Positions 35,883-47,253 of a stretch of DNA of 64,000 nt are shown here, piece after piece. The position numbers and the translations under genes are program-made. The notes beneath the pieces are model-generated. The model searched no databases. It worked only from the letters and a program-made list of their open reading frames with translations, and was not told the DNA's origin. Origin of the DNA: Paramacrobiotus metropolitanus (lineage: Eukaryota; Tardigrada; Eutardigrada; Parachela; Macrobiotidae); contig NW_026570393.1 of NCBI RefSeq assembly GCF_019649055.1, forward strand, positions 1 to 64,000, given 5' to 3'. The number at the start of each line of letters is the position of its first letter. Positions within the stretch are counted from its first letter, which is position 1.

Positions 35883-37711
35883 TCTGGATTAGGATAGCCT
35901 CCCCGCCCCGCCTTGCTCCGCAAAAGATTATCCGACATTTGTCTCTTTTATGCATTGTTTGTCAATAAATTCGGCCTTTTTGCAGTGGATTATCTCGGTA
36001 AATCTGCAAGCTTGGATATTCTGCGTACTCCATATGTACTATGTTTAAGCAGTTCGAAGAACCACTTCATTCTTGCACAATTTCTCTAAATGGCTCATTA
36101 TATATGGAAATAATCCTAAACCCAGAATTTTTATTGTATAAAAGGAAGAAAATTCTCGTTGCCGCGTAAATATGGGATAGGCTAACGGACGATAGCCGAC
36201 AGCAGAACTGTGAGTCTCCAGGAACTGATCATCGCCATCACGTTTCGCATGCAGTTATCGACCGTCACTACGTACCGAAAAAGTCGCCATATTCTGTGCT
36301 TTCACGCAATACAACGTCAATGTCGAACATACGTGTTTTATTCGCAGTTGACCTTTATCTTTTGATCGGAAGCATGACGCGTGGCTTACAGCAAATTTTA
36401 ACAGAAACGTTTTCAGTAACTTAATGCGTCATGCGGGGATGCTTCTCACAAAACGCCTGCAGAACACACGAGGCAGCAGGCAGTGCAGTGCGCAACAACT
36501 AACGCATTAGTTAAAGAATATGTAAACGGAAAATCTATGTTCACGTGCCTCTGTAGTTTGCGTATAGCGTCGGCCACAAAAGTTCCAATAAAAATAGCGT
36601 AAAATGCATTAAGAATCAGGCGTGCTGAGTTGCGCAGCGGCCTCCTACGAGGCACTACGACTGACAGGAAACAAAGTACAAAATACGGTACCTAAATAAC
36701 GAGAGTGCAGTGCGTGTGCCTCAAGCGAGTAACGTCGACCCTTTTGTATGAGCCTGGTTACAATTGTTAGCAGTGCGTGATTTTGTTCTTATGCAGTACC
36801 GTATATGAAAAATGGTGCCTAGATAAGGCACGCATTAGCTAAAGATGGGTTTTACACAATTCAGAGTAGGAACAGGATAACACTCCCTTCTCGCTGTATC
36901 GGTACTCGTACTGCATTATCGCTTAAAGCGTAACTAAGGAATTCTATGCTCGGACATAGCGTACACATGTTTCATAAAATTAAGCAGTTTTCTGGATTAG
37001 GAATGAAAAAAGCGATTTTATCGCGCGATTAAAACGAGTGTCGTTTTTACCACTAAAATCTTGGTAAACTATTTTACTCATCTGGCTGTTCGATGGTCGA
37101 TGGAAACAAAATTATGTTTCGTACATTATATTAGAAATTAAATACTGCAGTAAAAAATGATAGAATCAATAGAATGGATAAATATCCCTGTAAATGCAGA
37201 AAGTAGTGGTTCTGTGTCATACAAAATGTAACTGGACAAACTAGGGGCGCATAACCTCCAGAGAAAGCGACGATGTACATAACTAGAATATGTATACATT
37301 GTGGTGAAACATTTTTAGATAAAGGTGCTGTGCTGTACCGGCGCATACTTATATTTATAATCCGGAATTCCCCAAAATCCAAAATTCTAAGCGGACGTTC
37401 CGGGTACGGTAGTATTCACTGCCAGTGATTAAATCTTTAACTCTGTTCAAGGTTTAGGCGCAGCCAACCTTTGCTACCACAGATTGCATGCTAGATAGAA
37501 ACCACAAAATGTGTGAATCACTCGTACCAGAAATGGCCACGGCGTTGGAGTCTGGGTTTTATATGCTCGATGTAGTGTTTACAAATGCCAATTTAATACA
37601 ACCCTAGACACCGTTATAACTTGTAACCGAATAAAACACAATATCCTCTTTAATATTTGTAGAACCTTTTTATTGAGGGATCAGTGGTCCTAACCTTTCG
37701 TGTAACATAAC
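35883..37711. other. Intergenic, nothing supported
   Basis: Includes the receptor 3' UTR (AATAAA at 35964). Otherwise AT-rich DNA with no supported gene. Confidence 0.5.
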
Positions 37712-40447
37712 ATGCATATTTTTGGATACATTGTCCTTTGTTACTCTCTTTCTATCGGCATTCTGCAGGCGAATGGAGCAACATTGCCAGAAGGTATGTT
37801 AATCTACTTGGTAGTACCGGAGCCGGGAGCGAATCTAGAACATCACCACACGCGGAAAACTGGTTACAGCAGCGTCACGCCACAGTAACGGTTTCTGCAC
37901 AAAAAATATATATATGCCTCGATTCATAAACGGAAGGCAGAGCAATTCAATGCTTCGATATGTAAAAAAATATATATGCTTCGATCAGTTTGATGTATAT
38001 TTTCAAAGCTTAGGCAGCCCTTAATGATAATTCACTATCCAACGTCACTATCCGATACTACTTTGCTGTCTGATTGTTTGGTGGTAGGACGAGAAACAGA
38101 GTAAGTAATTAATTTTCAGCCGGTGGCAAAGCTGAGATGCGTTTGAGATAGCTTTTTGTATTTTCCATGAAATGTATATATATATTCGGCAGATATATTA
38201 AGTACAGAGCAATATTTGCCCATATGCAAGCAGTGGACACTGTCAGCAAAATTTTCAGACGCACACGAGCGAATTGATGCCAGCGTCCTGGAAGCTAGAG
38301 AATCGGAAATCGGGCAGTGCAACCTGGAGGAGCAACTGACGGCACCCAGTGGAGACGGGTTTTCCGCTGCCGCTGAACCATCCGGGCAGTTGATGCCGGA
38401 GAATTACTGGCCCAATAATGGGAAGAACATTCCGTATCAAATCAGCCATGAATTCGGTAAGAAAAAATGTTGATAAACGTTACAATATCTACTCGTTTAA
38501 TTTCTCAATATGTACAAGGCGAGCTTCGCACAACAAACATGATCAAACGAAGAATTTGCCCCAATTAACATGGGAAGGGACCGTGCACAATACACTCATT
38601 GCATTACCACGCATAATCTCCAAACTTAAACGTTGAAACAGAAAACAAGTAGAGCGACTCTCACCCGTCCTTAAAAACAACTTCTTACCGATCTCCTTTA
38701 ACGTTACAATGCCGGTCTCACACCAAGTGCCAAAAGTCTCGCATGCAAAAGCGACAAAATTACAGCGATCAGCGATTACAATATCTTATGTCTGTACTTT
38801 ACATCCAACGCGGTTCTATAGGGGCTGTATTGTGTTTCATGCAATGTATTTCATCTGTCTTGAATATCACTGAAGTACTGTAATTTCATAGCCAGTAGAA
38901 AATTATTTATTACAGATACCGAACAAAGCAGTAGAATACGACAAGGTCTACAAAAGATTCAAGCCAGAACGTTTGCCTGTATTACGTTTATAAACAAGAC
39001 AACGGAGACGGACTTCATCTTCTTTAAGCCGAGCAGATTGTAAGTACATACATAATTATTATCAAAGGGAAATTTGAACGACGTAGAGAATTTGAACGCA
39101 TAGAAAAAAGGATTCAAATGGAATAGCTTTCTCTGTTATTTTTTTAGGTGCCAAAGTCGAGTCGGAAAGCATGTTAACGGCGGACGACACGATATCGAGC
39201 TCTCAAACGCCTGTGTCAACCACATCGGGATCATTCAGCACGAAGTCCTGCACGCACTGGGTCTCTTCCACGAACAGAACCGACCGGATCGGGATGCGTA
39301 CGTGGAGATCTTCTATGACAACATTCAGCCGGATTTCGTCTTCAACTTCCGCTTACTGTCGGCGATGGAAGTCTACGGGACCATGTACGATCTGGATTCC
39401 ATTATGCACTACGGTGGTTTCGACTTCGCCAAGGTCCGCAGTCGGTATACAATTCGTCCGAAGAATAAGAAGCGAGTAAGGATGGGACAGCGGAAGGGTT
39501 TGAGTACCCTGGATGTGACGAAACTGCACAACGCGTACCAATGTACTTTCGACAGCGACAACGAGGTACCCGATGACGGAGATTTGGTGACAACATCCAA
39601 AAGTGTCAGGACAAGTCCTCCAGGAAGTGCCAAGAGTATGACCACTGCTGTAACCGATAGCAGTGCTAGTGAACAGTTCCCGGAGTTTTCCATGGAACCC
39701 ATGACGCGCGAACAGTGTGCTTTTCAGTTCCGATCTAAATGCGGACGCCAATTCTACACGCAGTCGACATGCAAGGAAACCAAAGGTCTGGAAATTGACT
39801 GCAAAGGTTTGACCACAGACGAACTACGCGATATGGTAGAGCGTGCCGCCCGCCCACCGGTGCGGGCTATCCGTCTGGACCTGGATGATGGGCGGCATCT
39901 CCAGTCTGAAATATTTCGTCCCATTCGGTTGCAGATTATTGGGTTCGAGTTGTGGAACTGCAAAACAAACCGAACAACGGAAAAATTGTGGCACTTGCGT
40001 TTCTCGCGAATGTATCACTTTGAATTAGTAAAATGCCAAGACTTGGTTGTGCGGAAAAGTGATTTTGACAACTCGAAAAACTTACGGATGATTCTGTTCC
40101 GCGATTCCACGATTGCGGAGTTGGAAGATAAAACTTTTATGAACCTGCCGGAACTGCTGGTCTTGAGTTTGGAGTACGAGCGTATCCGTAGTAAATCCAT
40201 TCCGAGTTATCAGCAAGATTTTATTGGAGAATTACACTGCTCCTGTCAATTCGCATGGCTGCGTACATGGTATAGCAGTCGTCCGTCACTTCTGCATGGA
40301 CGCGAAAAGGGGGCCGTGTACTCAGTGGTTGACGCTTTTCAAAGTCCGGAAGTCAACGCCGACGGAATGTACCGACCATACAACTGTCAGACTAAATCTT
40401 ATCATACGCATGTCTCGAATTTGCCCTTCTCAACCCACGCTTGTTAA
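37712..40447 (+). CDS. Secreted astacin metalloprotease with C-terminal leucine-rich-repeat domain, paralog A
   Basis: Four exons: 37712-37793, 38259-38456, 38916-39039, 39148-40447 (phases 1, 1, 2), 567 residues. A hydrophobic N-terminus (MHIFGYIVLCYSLSIGIL) is the signal peptide. A short propeptide precedes YWPNNGKNIPYQI, which resembles the mature start of astacins. The zinc-binding signature HEVLHALGLFHE lies at about 166-177, followed by NRPDRD, and the Met-turn SIMHYGG by about 225. After a Ser/Thr linker comes a cysteine-capped LRR region: a CAFQFRSKCGR...C cap, KGLEIDCKGL, LRMILFRDSTIAELEDKTF, NLPELLVLSLEY, and the closing cap LHCSCQFAWLRTWY. The protease would cleave extracellular substrates and the LRR part would bind a partner. 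The intron layout is the same as in paralog B at 47254. Confidence 0.85.
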
Positions 40448-41339
40448 AAAATGCTGACCTGTAACTCAGGAACTGGTACTATGATATCTTTATGATAACA
40501 AAGTTATAGTTATAGTGGTTACTGTGCTGCATGTGACGGAGAGATCAGTACGATAGGAATAATTACCGTAAATAATCTATCCTACCGACCTACTCAACGA
40601 CAGAGTATGAGCTGGTATCTCAATGTGGCATAGCTAAGTCTACGAATCTATGCGAAGCGAGAACTGCATCTCCGACGATAATTTAATAATAACTCCGACA
40701 CTGCCAAAACTCGTAATGAGAGAACTCATGATGTAAAATACTGCCACTCGCGGACTTATATAGACACGGCGCATCCGTGTAGAAACAACCAAAAGTAAAT
40801 CCGAACACAAAAGAGAAACGTCGAAGAAGTACAGCGAATAATAGAAAGTACGAGTAAAGCCGTCACATTACGTACTGTACTGCTATATTCCGTCACATGT
40901 AATGTACAGCAATTTTTATGATCAATTTCGTGTTCATTTTCCGTTTCAATGGTCCAGACTCAGATTATAGCAGTAAATACAACAACAGTTACGCAGCACA
41001 CTGTCGCGCATTGGTGTTAAAAAAACTGCTGGCGGTCAACTTTGTTCCCTAGTACAGACAAAAATAAGTCGCCATCGGAACGGCCTTCAAATGGGTGAAT
41101 TTTTATTGATTTCACAAGAAGCGGTAACATCACTGTTTCAAAACAATAAATCAAATAAAAAATAACTCATTTAATGCTGCCGATCCCTCCATTGTCCCGA
41201 GTACGGAAGCAGCGTTGAAGCAGCCTTCAAATTGTATTTAAACTAATCGCTGTTACAAAATGTTCTGCTACAAATCTGCATTCAACACAGATAAACAGCG
41301 CCTTAGACGCTGCGTGCCACATCAGGGGGAATTCGCGCC
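40448..41339. other. Intergenic, nothing supported
   Basis: Spacer between the astacin gene and the foldback element; bases 41334-41339 are the left copy of its target duplication. Confidence 0.5.
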
Positions 41340-42686
41340 TGTAGCCGGCAGAAAGGTGGACGGGTGGATGGTGGATGTTCATTGAAATCGCATCCACCAA
41401 TCTGCCGACCTTTGGCAGATTGGTGGATGAGTCGTCCACCTTTCTGCCCGATCACATCCACCTTTCTGCCGAAGGTCGGCAGATTGGTGGATGAGCCATC
41501 CACCTTTTTGCCGAAGCACATCCACCTTTTTCTAAAGGTCGTCCACCTTTCTGCCGAACCAAACCGTCGGCGTCGATTGATCTGACAATGAAACCATTGA
41601 ATGCATTCAGGCCCATTGTAAGATCAATGCATGCTTACGCAGACAGACTGAGTTACGCTGCTCCGGCAGAAAGGTGGATGCAGTCATCAGACATTTCCAT
41701 CACTCTGTCTGAACATGTCATTCTACACGCTTTTCTACTCCGAAGTAATTTTGTTTTATTTCTCCGAAGTTTAAATAAAATACTAGAGGTAGACGAGGAG
41801 AAGGTTATTGCGTTGTCCATCAGATAGTCAACTGGCTGTCTCCGGAGACGGAAAAGTGAAGACCAAATGCTTTCGTCCATCTCCCGTTCAGTTTTTAGTA
41901 GACCTACCCAGTCAACATTCCAAAAGGGAAGAAAACTTCTAGAAGTTATTTGGTATGCTGCCTGTGGCGAATAACGGAAATTAGAACTGCTTCTCTGCGA
42001 GGACCCCAATTGTTCTGGATGTCGCAAGTTTATGGCAAACTTATAATCCTCTCTAATTTACATTTTCACAACAAACAGCAACATACTCGGTGCGAACAAC
42101 TTTTGAATGTTATCTTATTTTCTTACGAACCTTGAAAAGTTGATTGTGTGGATTTACCCAGAACCAAACGTGAGGAAAGGTTTTGTTTCTGGTCTTCTTT
42201 TTCGTCTACGACTGGCTGATTGATGAGCAGCACGGAGCTCGGCTAGCTGAAGTTTTTTTTAAATTAAATTTAGAAAACAAAAGCAGATCTCTCCGGAGAA
42301 CTCAAACGAGTAGGATAACATGTTCAGACAGAGTGACGGAAATGTCTGATGACTGCATCCACCTTTCTGCCGGAGCCGCGTCATGCATTGATCTTACAAT
42401 GGGCCTGAATGCATTCAATGGCTTCATTGTCAGATCAATCGACGCCGACGGGTTGGTTCGCCAGAAAGGTGGACGACCTTGGGCTTGGACCTTTAAAAAC
42501 GGTGGATGTGCTTCGGCAAAAGGTGGATGGCTCATCCATCAATCTGCCGACCTTCGGCAGAAAGGTGGATGTGATCGGGCAGAAAGGTGGACGACTCATC
42601 CACCAATCTGCCAAAGGTCGGCAGATTGGTGGATGCGATTTCATTGAACATCCACCATCCACCCGTCCACCTTTCTGCCGGCTACA
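41340..42686. mobile_element. 1347-bp foldback DNA transposon with 6-bp target duplication
   Basis: The ends are long inverted repeats, about 400 bp per arm, beginning TGTAGCCGGCAGAAAGGTGG and ending with the reverse complement. Both sides are flanked by CGCGCC (41334-41339 and 42687-42692), a perfect 6-bp target duplication. The arms are filled with many copies of a CCACCTTTCTGCCG-type word in both orientations, often as local palindromes with GGTCGGCAG. The arms diverge towards the centre (about 41750-42290), which has no recognisable transposase. It is a non-autonomous element of uncertain superfamily. Confidence 0.88.
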
Positions 42687-42692
42687 CGCGCC

Positions 42693-43018
42693 TGCTCGGT
42701 TAATCAAATAATTCGCCCACAGGCGGGGTGATAAGAATTAATCTCATTTTGCTTCACGGCTCCGTTGGATACGGCTGGCTGAATTCGATAAGGGGAAGAT
42801 TTCACTGATGGGAGAAATCTGTTGATAAGCGCCCACCTGAACTTGCAACCTCTCTCTGCCCTTCAACCGCTCGCCTATCTCCTACTACGCCGGATCCGGG
42901 TTACTTCCGCCGCTAAGCCTATAAAAGCCTCTGCATACCGGCTGCCGGCTTCATTATTGCAGCTAGTCGACCGAAGCGTAGCGAAGGTCTTCTATGTTCA
43001 GCGTTTATGAAAAAAGTG
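42693..43018. other. Spacer with a TATA-like motif
   Basis: CTATAAAAG at about 42919-42927 in a GC-rich stretch just before the tandem repeat. It may be a promoter or part of a relic; no gene can be assigned. Confidence 0.3.
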
Positions 43019-43460
43019 GTGTCCGTCGGTCACCGCCACCTAATGCACGCATGCGCGAGTATACTATCAAATGCACATATGCGCACTGGCCGTATATACT
43101 CAAGCCGCAAGCAAACTATGGAGGAGTCCGTCGGTCACCGCCAACTAATGAGCATATGCGCGGGCTTACTATCAAACGCATATACGAAATGCACATACGC
43201 GCACTGGCCGTATATACTCAAGCCGTAAGCAAACTATGGAGTCCGTCGGTCACCGCCACCTAATGCAGATAAGTGCGGGCTTACTATCAAAACGCACATA
43301 TGGAATGCACATATACGCACTGGCCGTATTTACTCCGGAAGCCGCAAGCAAACTATGGTGTCCGTGTGTCGGTGGTGACTCACTGCCACCTTATGGACAC
43401 GCACATGGTCACCTATTATAAAATACAGAGATGCGCGCTGGCCGAACATGTCCAGGGCGC
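43019..43460. repeat. Tandem repeat of about 105-119 bp, nearly four copies
   Basis: Units begin GTCCGTCGGTCACCGCCA at about 43021, 43126 and 43241, with a more diverged unit at about 43360. Each contains CGCACTGGCCGTATATACTC and GCAAGCAAACTATGG. Copies differ by short indels. No coding frame runs consistently through them. Confidence 0.85.
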
Positions 43461-44338
43461 ATTTAAAGAGTGTGTCTATTGGCCACCATCTCTCTTGATA
43501 AAGTGTCCAGGAGTATGGTACCCACTAGCCATATACAAGTGCTGCGCTATTTATTGAATTTTCAGGGTTATAATTATTTCTTTGTTAGCTCAACTTTGGC
43601 ATTTTGCATCACACTCTTTACATCATACACAAACGAAAAATCTAGAAAAGAAGATTATAATGCAGCGCAACAGGAGATTATAATGCAATGCCTGAAAGTA
43701 CAGAAGAAGTCCCAGCTGCTCGTTGTGATAAGCGCAATACCGGCATGGGCAATCGGCGTCTTTATTTGACAGCAATTTCAGATCAAACTGAAGCAAATAT
43801 TACCCAGCACCACGTCTATATAACTGGCAAAACCATGGCTACACCGGCTCAGATGTATCTTCACCGTTATTTAAACCGTAGGTATTTCCCTCCCTTCAGG
43901 TTTTTAAAAAAATATTAAATTTTTCAGTACGGTCGGCAAACAAATCCCATCCATAACTTTTATTACGTTCTGAGAACAGTGGAATGTTCGTCGTGCATTG
44001 GGCTTCCACTGGTTACATAATTTTACTCTAAATATCTCATACTCGTAACAAGAATTCTACAATGTTTGCTACCAAGTAGATAAAAATCGGTTATAAAATT
44101 ACTGCTTCGCTTCGGTCATACAGTGCCCGCCAGAAGCGAGTGCACTTTCCTAGTTACAGTACTTGCAAATTTTTTTTTCGCTCTCGGGCGTCCTTAGGGC
44201 GCTTCGCACCGTGTTGTTGTTGGCACTTCGGTGCCCTTTCGTCCCCCCCTTGTCTGTAGCGATTCTGTCATGTATTTGTGTTAACGAAACTAAAGTGAGG
44301 CACCGGCGTTTATTAAAGGGTTTAATGTGTGCGTATGG
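43461..44338. other. Intergenic, nothing supported
   Basis: Short overlapping frames near 43470-43918 lack recognisable features. Confidence 0.45.
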
Positions 44339-44384
44339 CTTTCATGGGCACAGTATTACCCCTGTTGAACTGTGCCCATGAAAG
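44339..44384. other. 16-bp perfect hairpin with 14-nt loop
   Basis: CTTTCATGGGCACAGT (44339-44354) and its exact complement ACTGTGCCCATGAAAG (44369-44384), about 290 bases before the start codon of the fourth receptor gene. It could be a miniature mobile-element relic, a structured RNA or a regulatory site. The stem is short for a microRNA precursor. Confidence 0.6.
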
Positions 44385-44676
44385 GAATGAAACTGACTAC
44401 GGTGACATTTGAACCGTCGCCTCTGGAGTCTGCACAATTTTTGTGACGTCTTTAATTAAATAAATGCGTTCTCAGAGCCGCTGCATCGCAGTGCACCCTA
44501 ATATGGCCGTCTTTGTTTTTGCTCATATCAAATAACCTTACTAAGCAAAAAATATTGCCGCTGGTCAAAAATTACGTGCACAAGCCGCTTACTCTGATAT
44601 CTGTACCGTACCGTAATGTTACACAATTTTCTTAGCGTGGATTTAACTTACTTCGGTCGAGATTTTGTCCAGTACG

Positions 44677-46154
44677 ATGTCTAACGCCAGCTACATTTTT
44701 GACGTAACCTTCTTGAATTCGCCCAACTCTACTGAGCAAAGAGAATCCCTGTTCGTCGTTTACCATTCGGAATTCATTGCGTTTCTTGCAGTGAGTTTAT
44801 TGGTTTGTATCGTTGGCGTTGTCCTTTTTTGCATTCTTCTTCTGATCCTCATCCGTCAACCATCCCTCTTTCATGGCTCACGCTACCTCATCGTTAATCA
44901 GGCATTTGCGGAAATACAACTGATCGGGTTCTACCTGCCCGCCGCCTCTATCGGCGCCTATATGGACGAGTCCAGAGGTTATTCTGCATTCTCCAACAAA
45001 GCATTCTGTCTGCACCAGACATTTTTTTATCTGGTGACGGTGGTTGCGTCCATGTGGGGACTCTTTGGATTCGCGTTGAACCGATTTTTGGCCGTTAGCA
45101 GCACCCTTCCACAGCAGTACGAGCGCTGGACATCCAGACGGTTTCAGTTACTACAGATCGGGTTAATTTGGTTCATCGCGGTTTTATGCCATATCTACAT
45201 GTACATTCAACCGGATCTCGTTATCCCACTCGAGTTTCCGCTGCGGCAGTGCCGTGCGCTGCCTAGCCTACAGTTCACATTGAAACAAATCTTTGGGACG
45301 TACGTCCCGCTTGCTCTTACAGGAGTACTGTATTTGACGATCGCCGTTATGCTGCTGCGAAATCGGCTGAGGAAACATCGGGTGGCGGATGTCACAGTTA
45401 GACTGGAGGGAAATTTCGGCAAACGACGAATCCTTTTGGCCAAGATTCTTTTTATTAACGCCACGGTGCACACCGCGGCGTTCCTCATGTATCCGGCACT
45501 GCAGACCATACAAGGTGTCAGTGCCAGTGCGGACCCTCTTCTGCCGTTGTGGTTCCGCACAGTGTTTCATGCCGGTCAGCTCGCGACACCGGTGGGTAGT
45601 TTAGGAGTGTCGTTGCAGTAAACAACGGCGTGTTCGTTATCGATACGCAACCGAAATGTGCACACGCGCCAGAAGGAGTAACTTGAGATGGTCGAGACAC
45701 AACGTAGTGATGACGCTCACTGTTCTCTAACTGGCTTTCATGATAAAACAAACACATTCATCAAAAAAGTTAATTTTTCTATAAGCACTTATTTTCTTGA
45801 TCCTAGGTAGTTACGTTTGTTCTTAAGGAACTCGTCTGCGTAACTGCATATATACAACTTTTTCTATAAGGATTGTTATATTTACTACAAAGTGCTAACA
45901 GTAAATTTCTCATGTTTAGAGACTGTACTGATGGTTAACTACAGAGTATTTTATTTTTTGCGTAGGTAACGTTCTTCTTTCTAAGCCGGGACTGCCGTAA
46001 GGAGATGGTTTTTCTTTTCAAAATGCAGCCGCCCCATCGTGGTCGGGCATATGTTTCTGGGCAGTCGTTTTCGCAGCAGTCGTTGAAACGCACTGCCACG
46101 GCGACCAGTGTGCGCAATCCCGCTGCAGTTCAATCTATTGCCAAAGTGGCATAA
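44677..46154 (+). CDS. Orphan 7TM receptor, family member 4
   Basis: Exon 1 44677-45591 and exon 2 45966-46154, phase 0, 367 residues. ATG at 44677 is chosen over upstream non-ATG codons. Family blocks: SLFHGSRYLI, LPAASIGA, FCLHQTF, ALNRFLAV, FPLRQCR, KRRILLAK, LWFRTVFHAGQLATP, then VTFFFLSRDCRKEMVFLF. The extracellular N-terminus has NAS and NST glycosylation sites. The tail contains AYVSGQS and many Ser/Thr residues, matching member 3 (AYVSGHS), possible kinase or arrestin sites. It has the same single-intron structure as member 3, so the two are likely recent duplicates separated by an astacin gene and transposons. Confidence 0.85.
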
Positions 46155-46444
46155 TCGGCATTTTCATCCACAGCCGATCTTTGCAATAAAGATTTAATGG
46201 TGCACGTTTTGCTGTTTGCTTTTTCCATAAATTCTGCCGTTTTTGGGCGCATGGTTTTTTAGCGGACTTCACGGGTACATCTTTATGATACTGTAAGAGG
46301 GCCAGCCACTGCGCTGGTGTCAGAATTACTGGATAACAGGACTCGTCATACACACGGAAAAACGCCGTGTTTGGCATCACTTGACCATATTACATTATAC
46401 AGACACAATATACGAGTACATTAGTAGGAGCCATTTTAAACAAT
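46155..46444. other. Receptor 3' UTR and spacer
   Basis: No further gene is supported. The minus-strand frame 46135-46380 overlaps the receptor's last codons and is treated as a shadow. Confidence 0.5.
46185..46190 (+). terminator. Polyadenylation signal of receptor 4
   Basis: AATAAA about 30 bases after the stop codon. Confidence 0.6.
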
Positions 46445-46731
46445 TGTGGGATATCTCCCACATACAGGCTGTATGCATGTGCACGCGCTGTACGCATGAA
46501 TCTCAGTGTATGACTGACGTGCGTTCTGGAAGTATCCAGAACGATCTGGATGTGTGATGTCAGAGCATTGATTTTTGCGCAGCTGCGCTGCGCTGTGGCA
46601 GTATATATGGTGTCGGTTGTGCTAGCGCAGAGGGAGCTCCTCTGATCAGTGGAATAAAGTGCCGGCGCCGAGTCCCGTTGTGTAGAGCGTATATACATAC
46701 GTAGATTTATATGGGGCGAGCCGCCCGCACA
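46445..46731 (+). mobile_element. Solo-LTR-like sequence
   Basis: Begins TGTGGGATATCTCCCACA, a palindromic LTR-type start, and ends in GCACA. Inside are a TATATA box near 46600 and GGAATAAAGTG (AATAAA near 46661) in promoter-then-polyadenylation order. Immediately after the end comes ATGGTGACACATAATTC, with the TGG of a primer-binding site. No gag or pol follows, and no second LTR is in the window. Confidence 0.5.
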
Positions 46732-46824
46732 ATGGTGACACATAATTCAAACGTACATTTTAAACAATGGTGACACATAATTCAAACGTACATTCTGGTG
46801 ACACATAATTCAGAGGTACATTCG
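46731..46824. repeat. Tandem repeat, about three copies of TGGTGACACATAATTC unit
   Basis: GGTGACACATAATTCAAACG and a following TACATT spacer occur twice at about 36-bp spacing, then once more in shorter form with a changed end. It lies directly after the solo-LTR-like end. Confidence 0.8.
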
Positions 46825-47253
46825 TTTGTGCACCTGTATTGTACAAGCCTTATGCATGCAGTTTAATAACATCCAAGAGGTAAAGCTCATGCTAATGACG
46901 TAAAAATGGAAATTTTATCAGGAAGTACAAGAACAATTTTACTGGATCACGATCGCCGTTTTAACTGTAAGCGCGGCGTATTATGATGCAATTTCCCCAG
47001 TGCCAGACTTGTTTAGGTTGTGCTCAGCAAGATGCAGAGATAGCAAAGCGGAACTGTCAGTAGTGTTTTTAGGAAGATATGGGCCGACGATAAGCAGCAT
47101 ATACCACATGCTCGCACTCCTGTGTTTTTATTTTCTTCATATTGCAATGTTTTTATTGGATGGTATCATGGTGGCGGTTACAGTAGCACTCGAACACTAT
47201 CGCCTGATTATTTCCTGGGTATTCTAAGACATCCATCAAAACTTACTCGTACA
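46825..47253. other. 5' flank of astacin paralog B
   Basis: No gene supported. Probably contains the promoter of the following gene; no clear TATA box at a normal distance was picked out. Confidence 0.4.

Noticed and set aside
41340-42686. LTR retrotransposon reading for the TG...CA element
   Set aside because: The two ends are inverted, not direct, repeats.
43019-43460. Regular repeat considered as CRISPR-like array
   Set aside because: Animal DNA; units are long, diverged and continuous without repeat-spacer structure.
46135-46380. 81-codon minus-strand frame overlapping the end of receptor 4
   Set aside because: Lies over the receptor's last codons and 3' UTR, no domain-like features; treated as a shadow.
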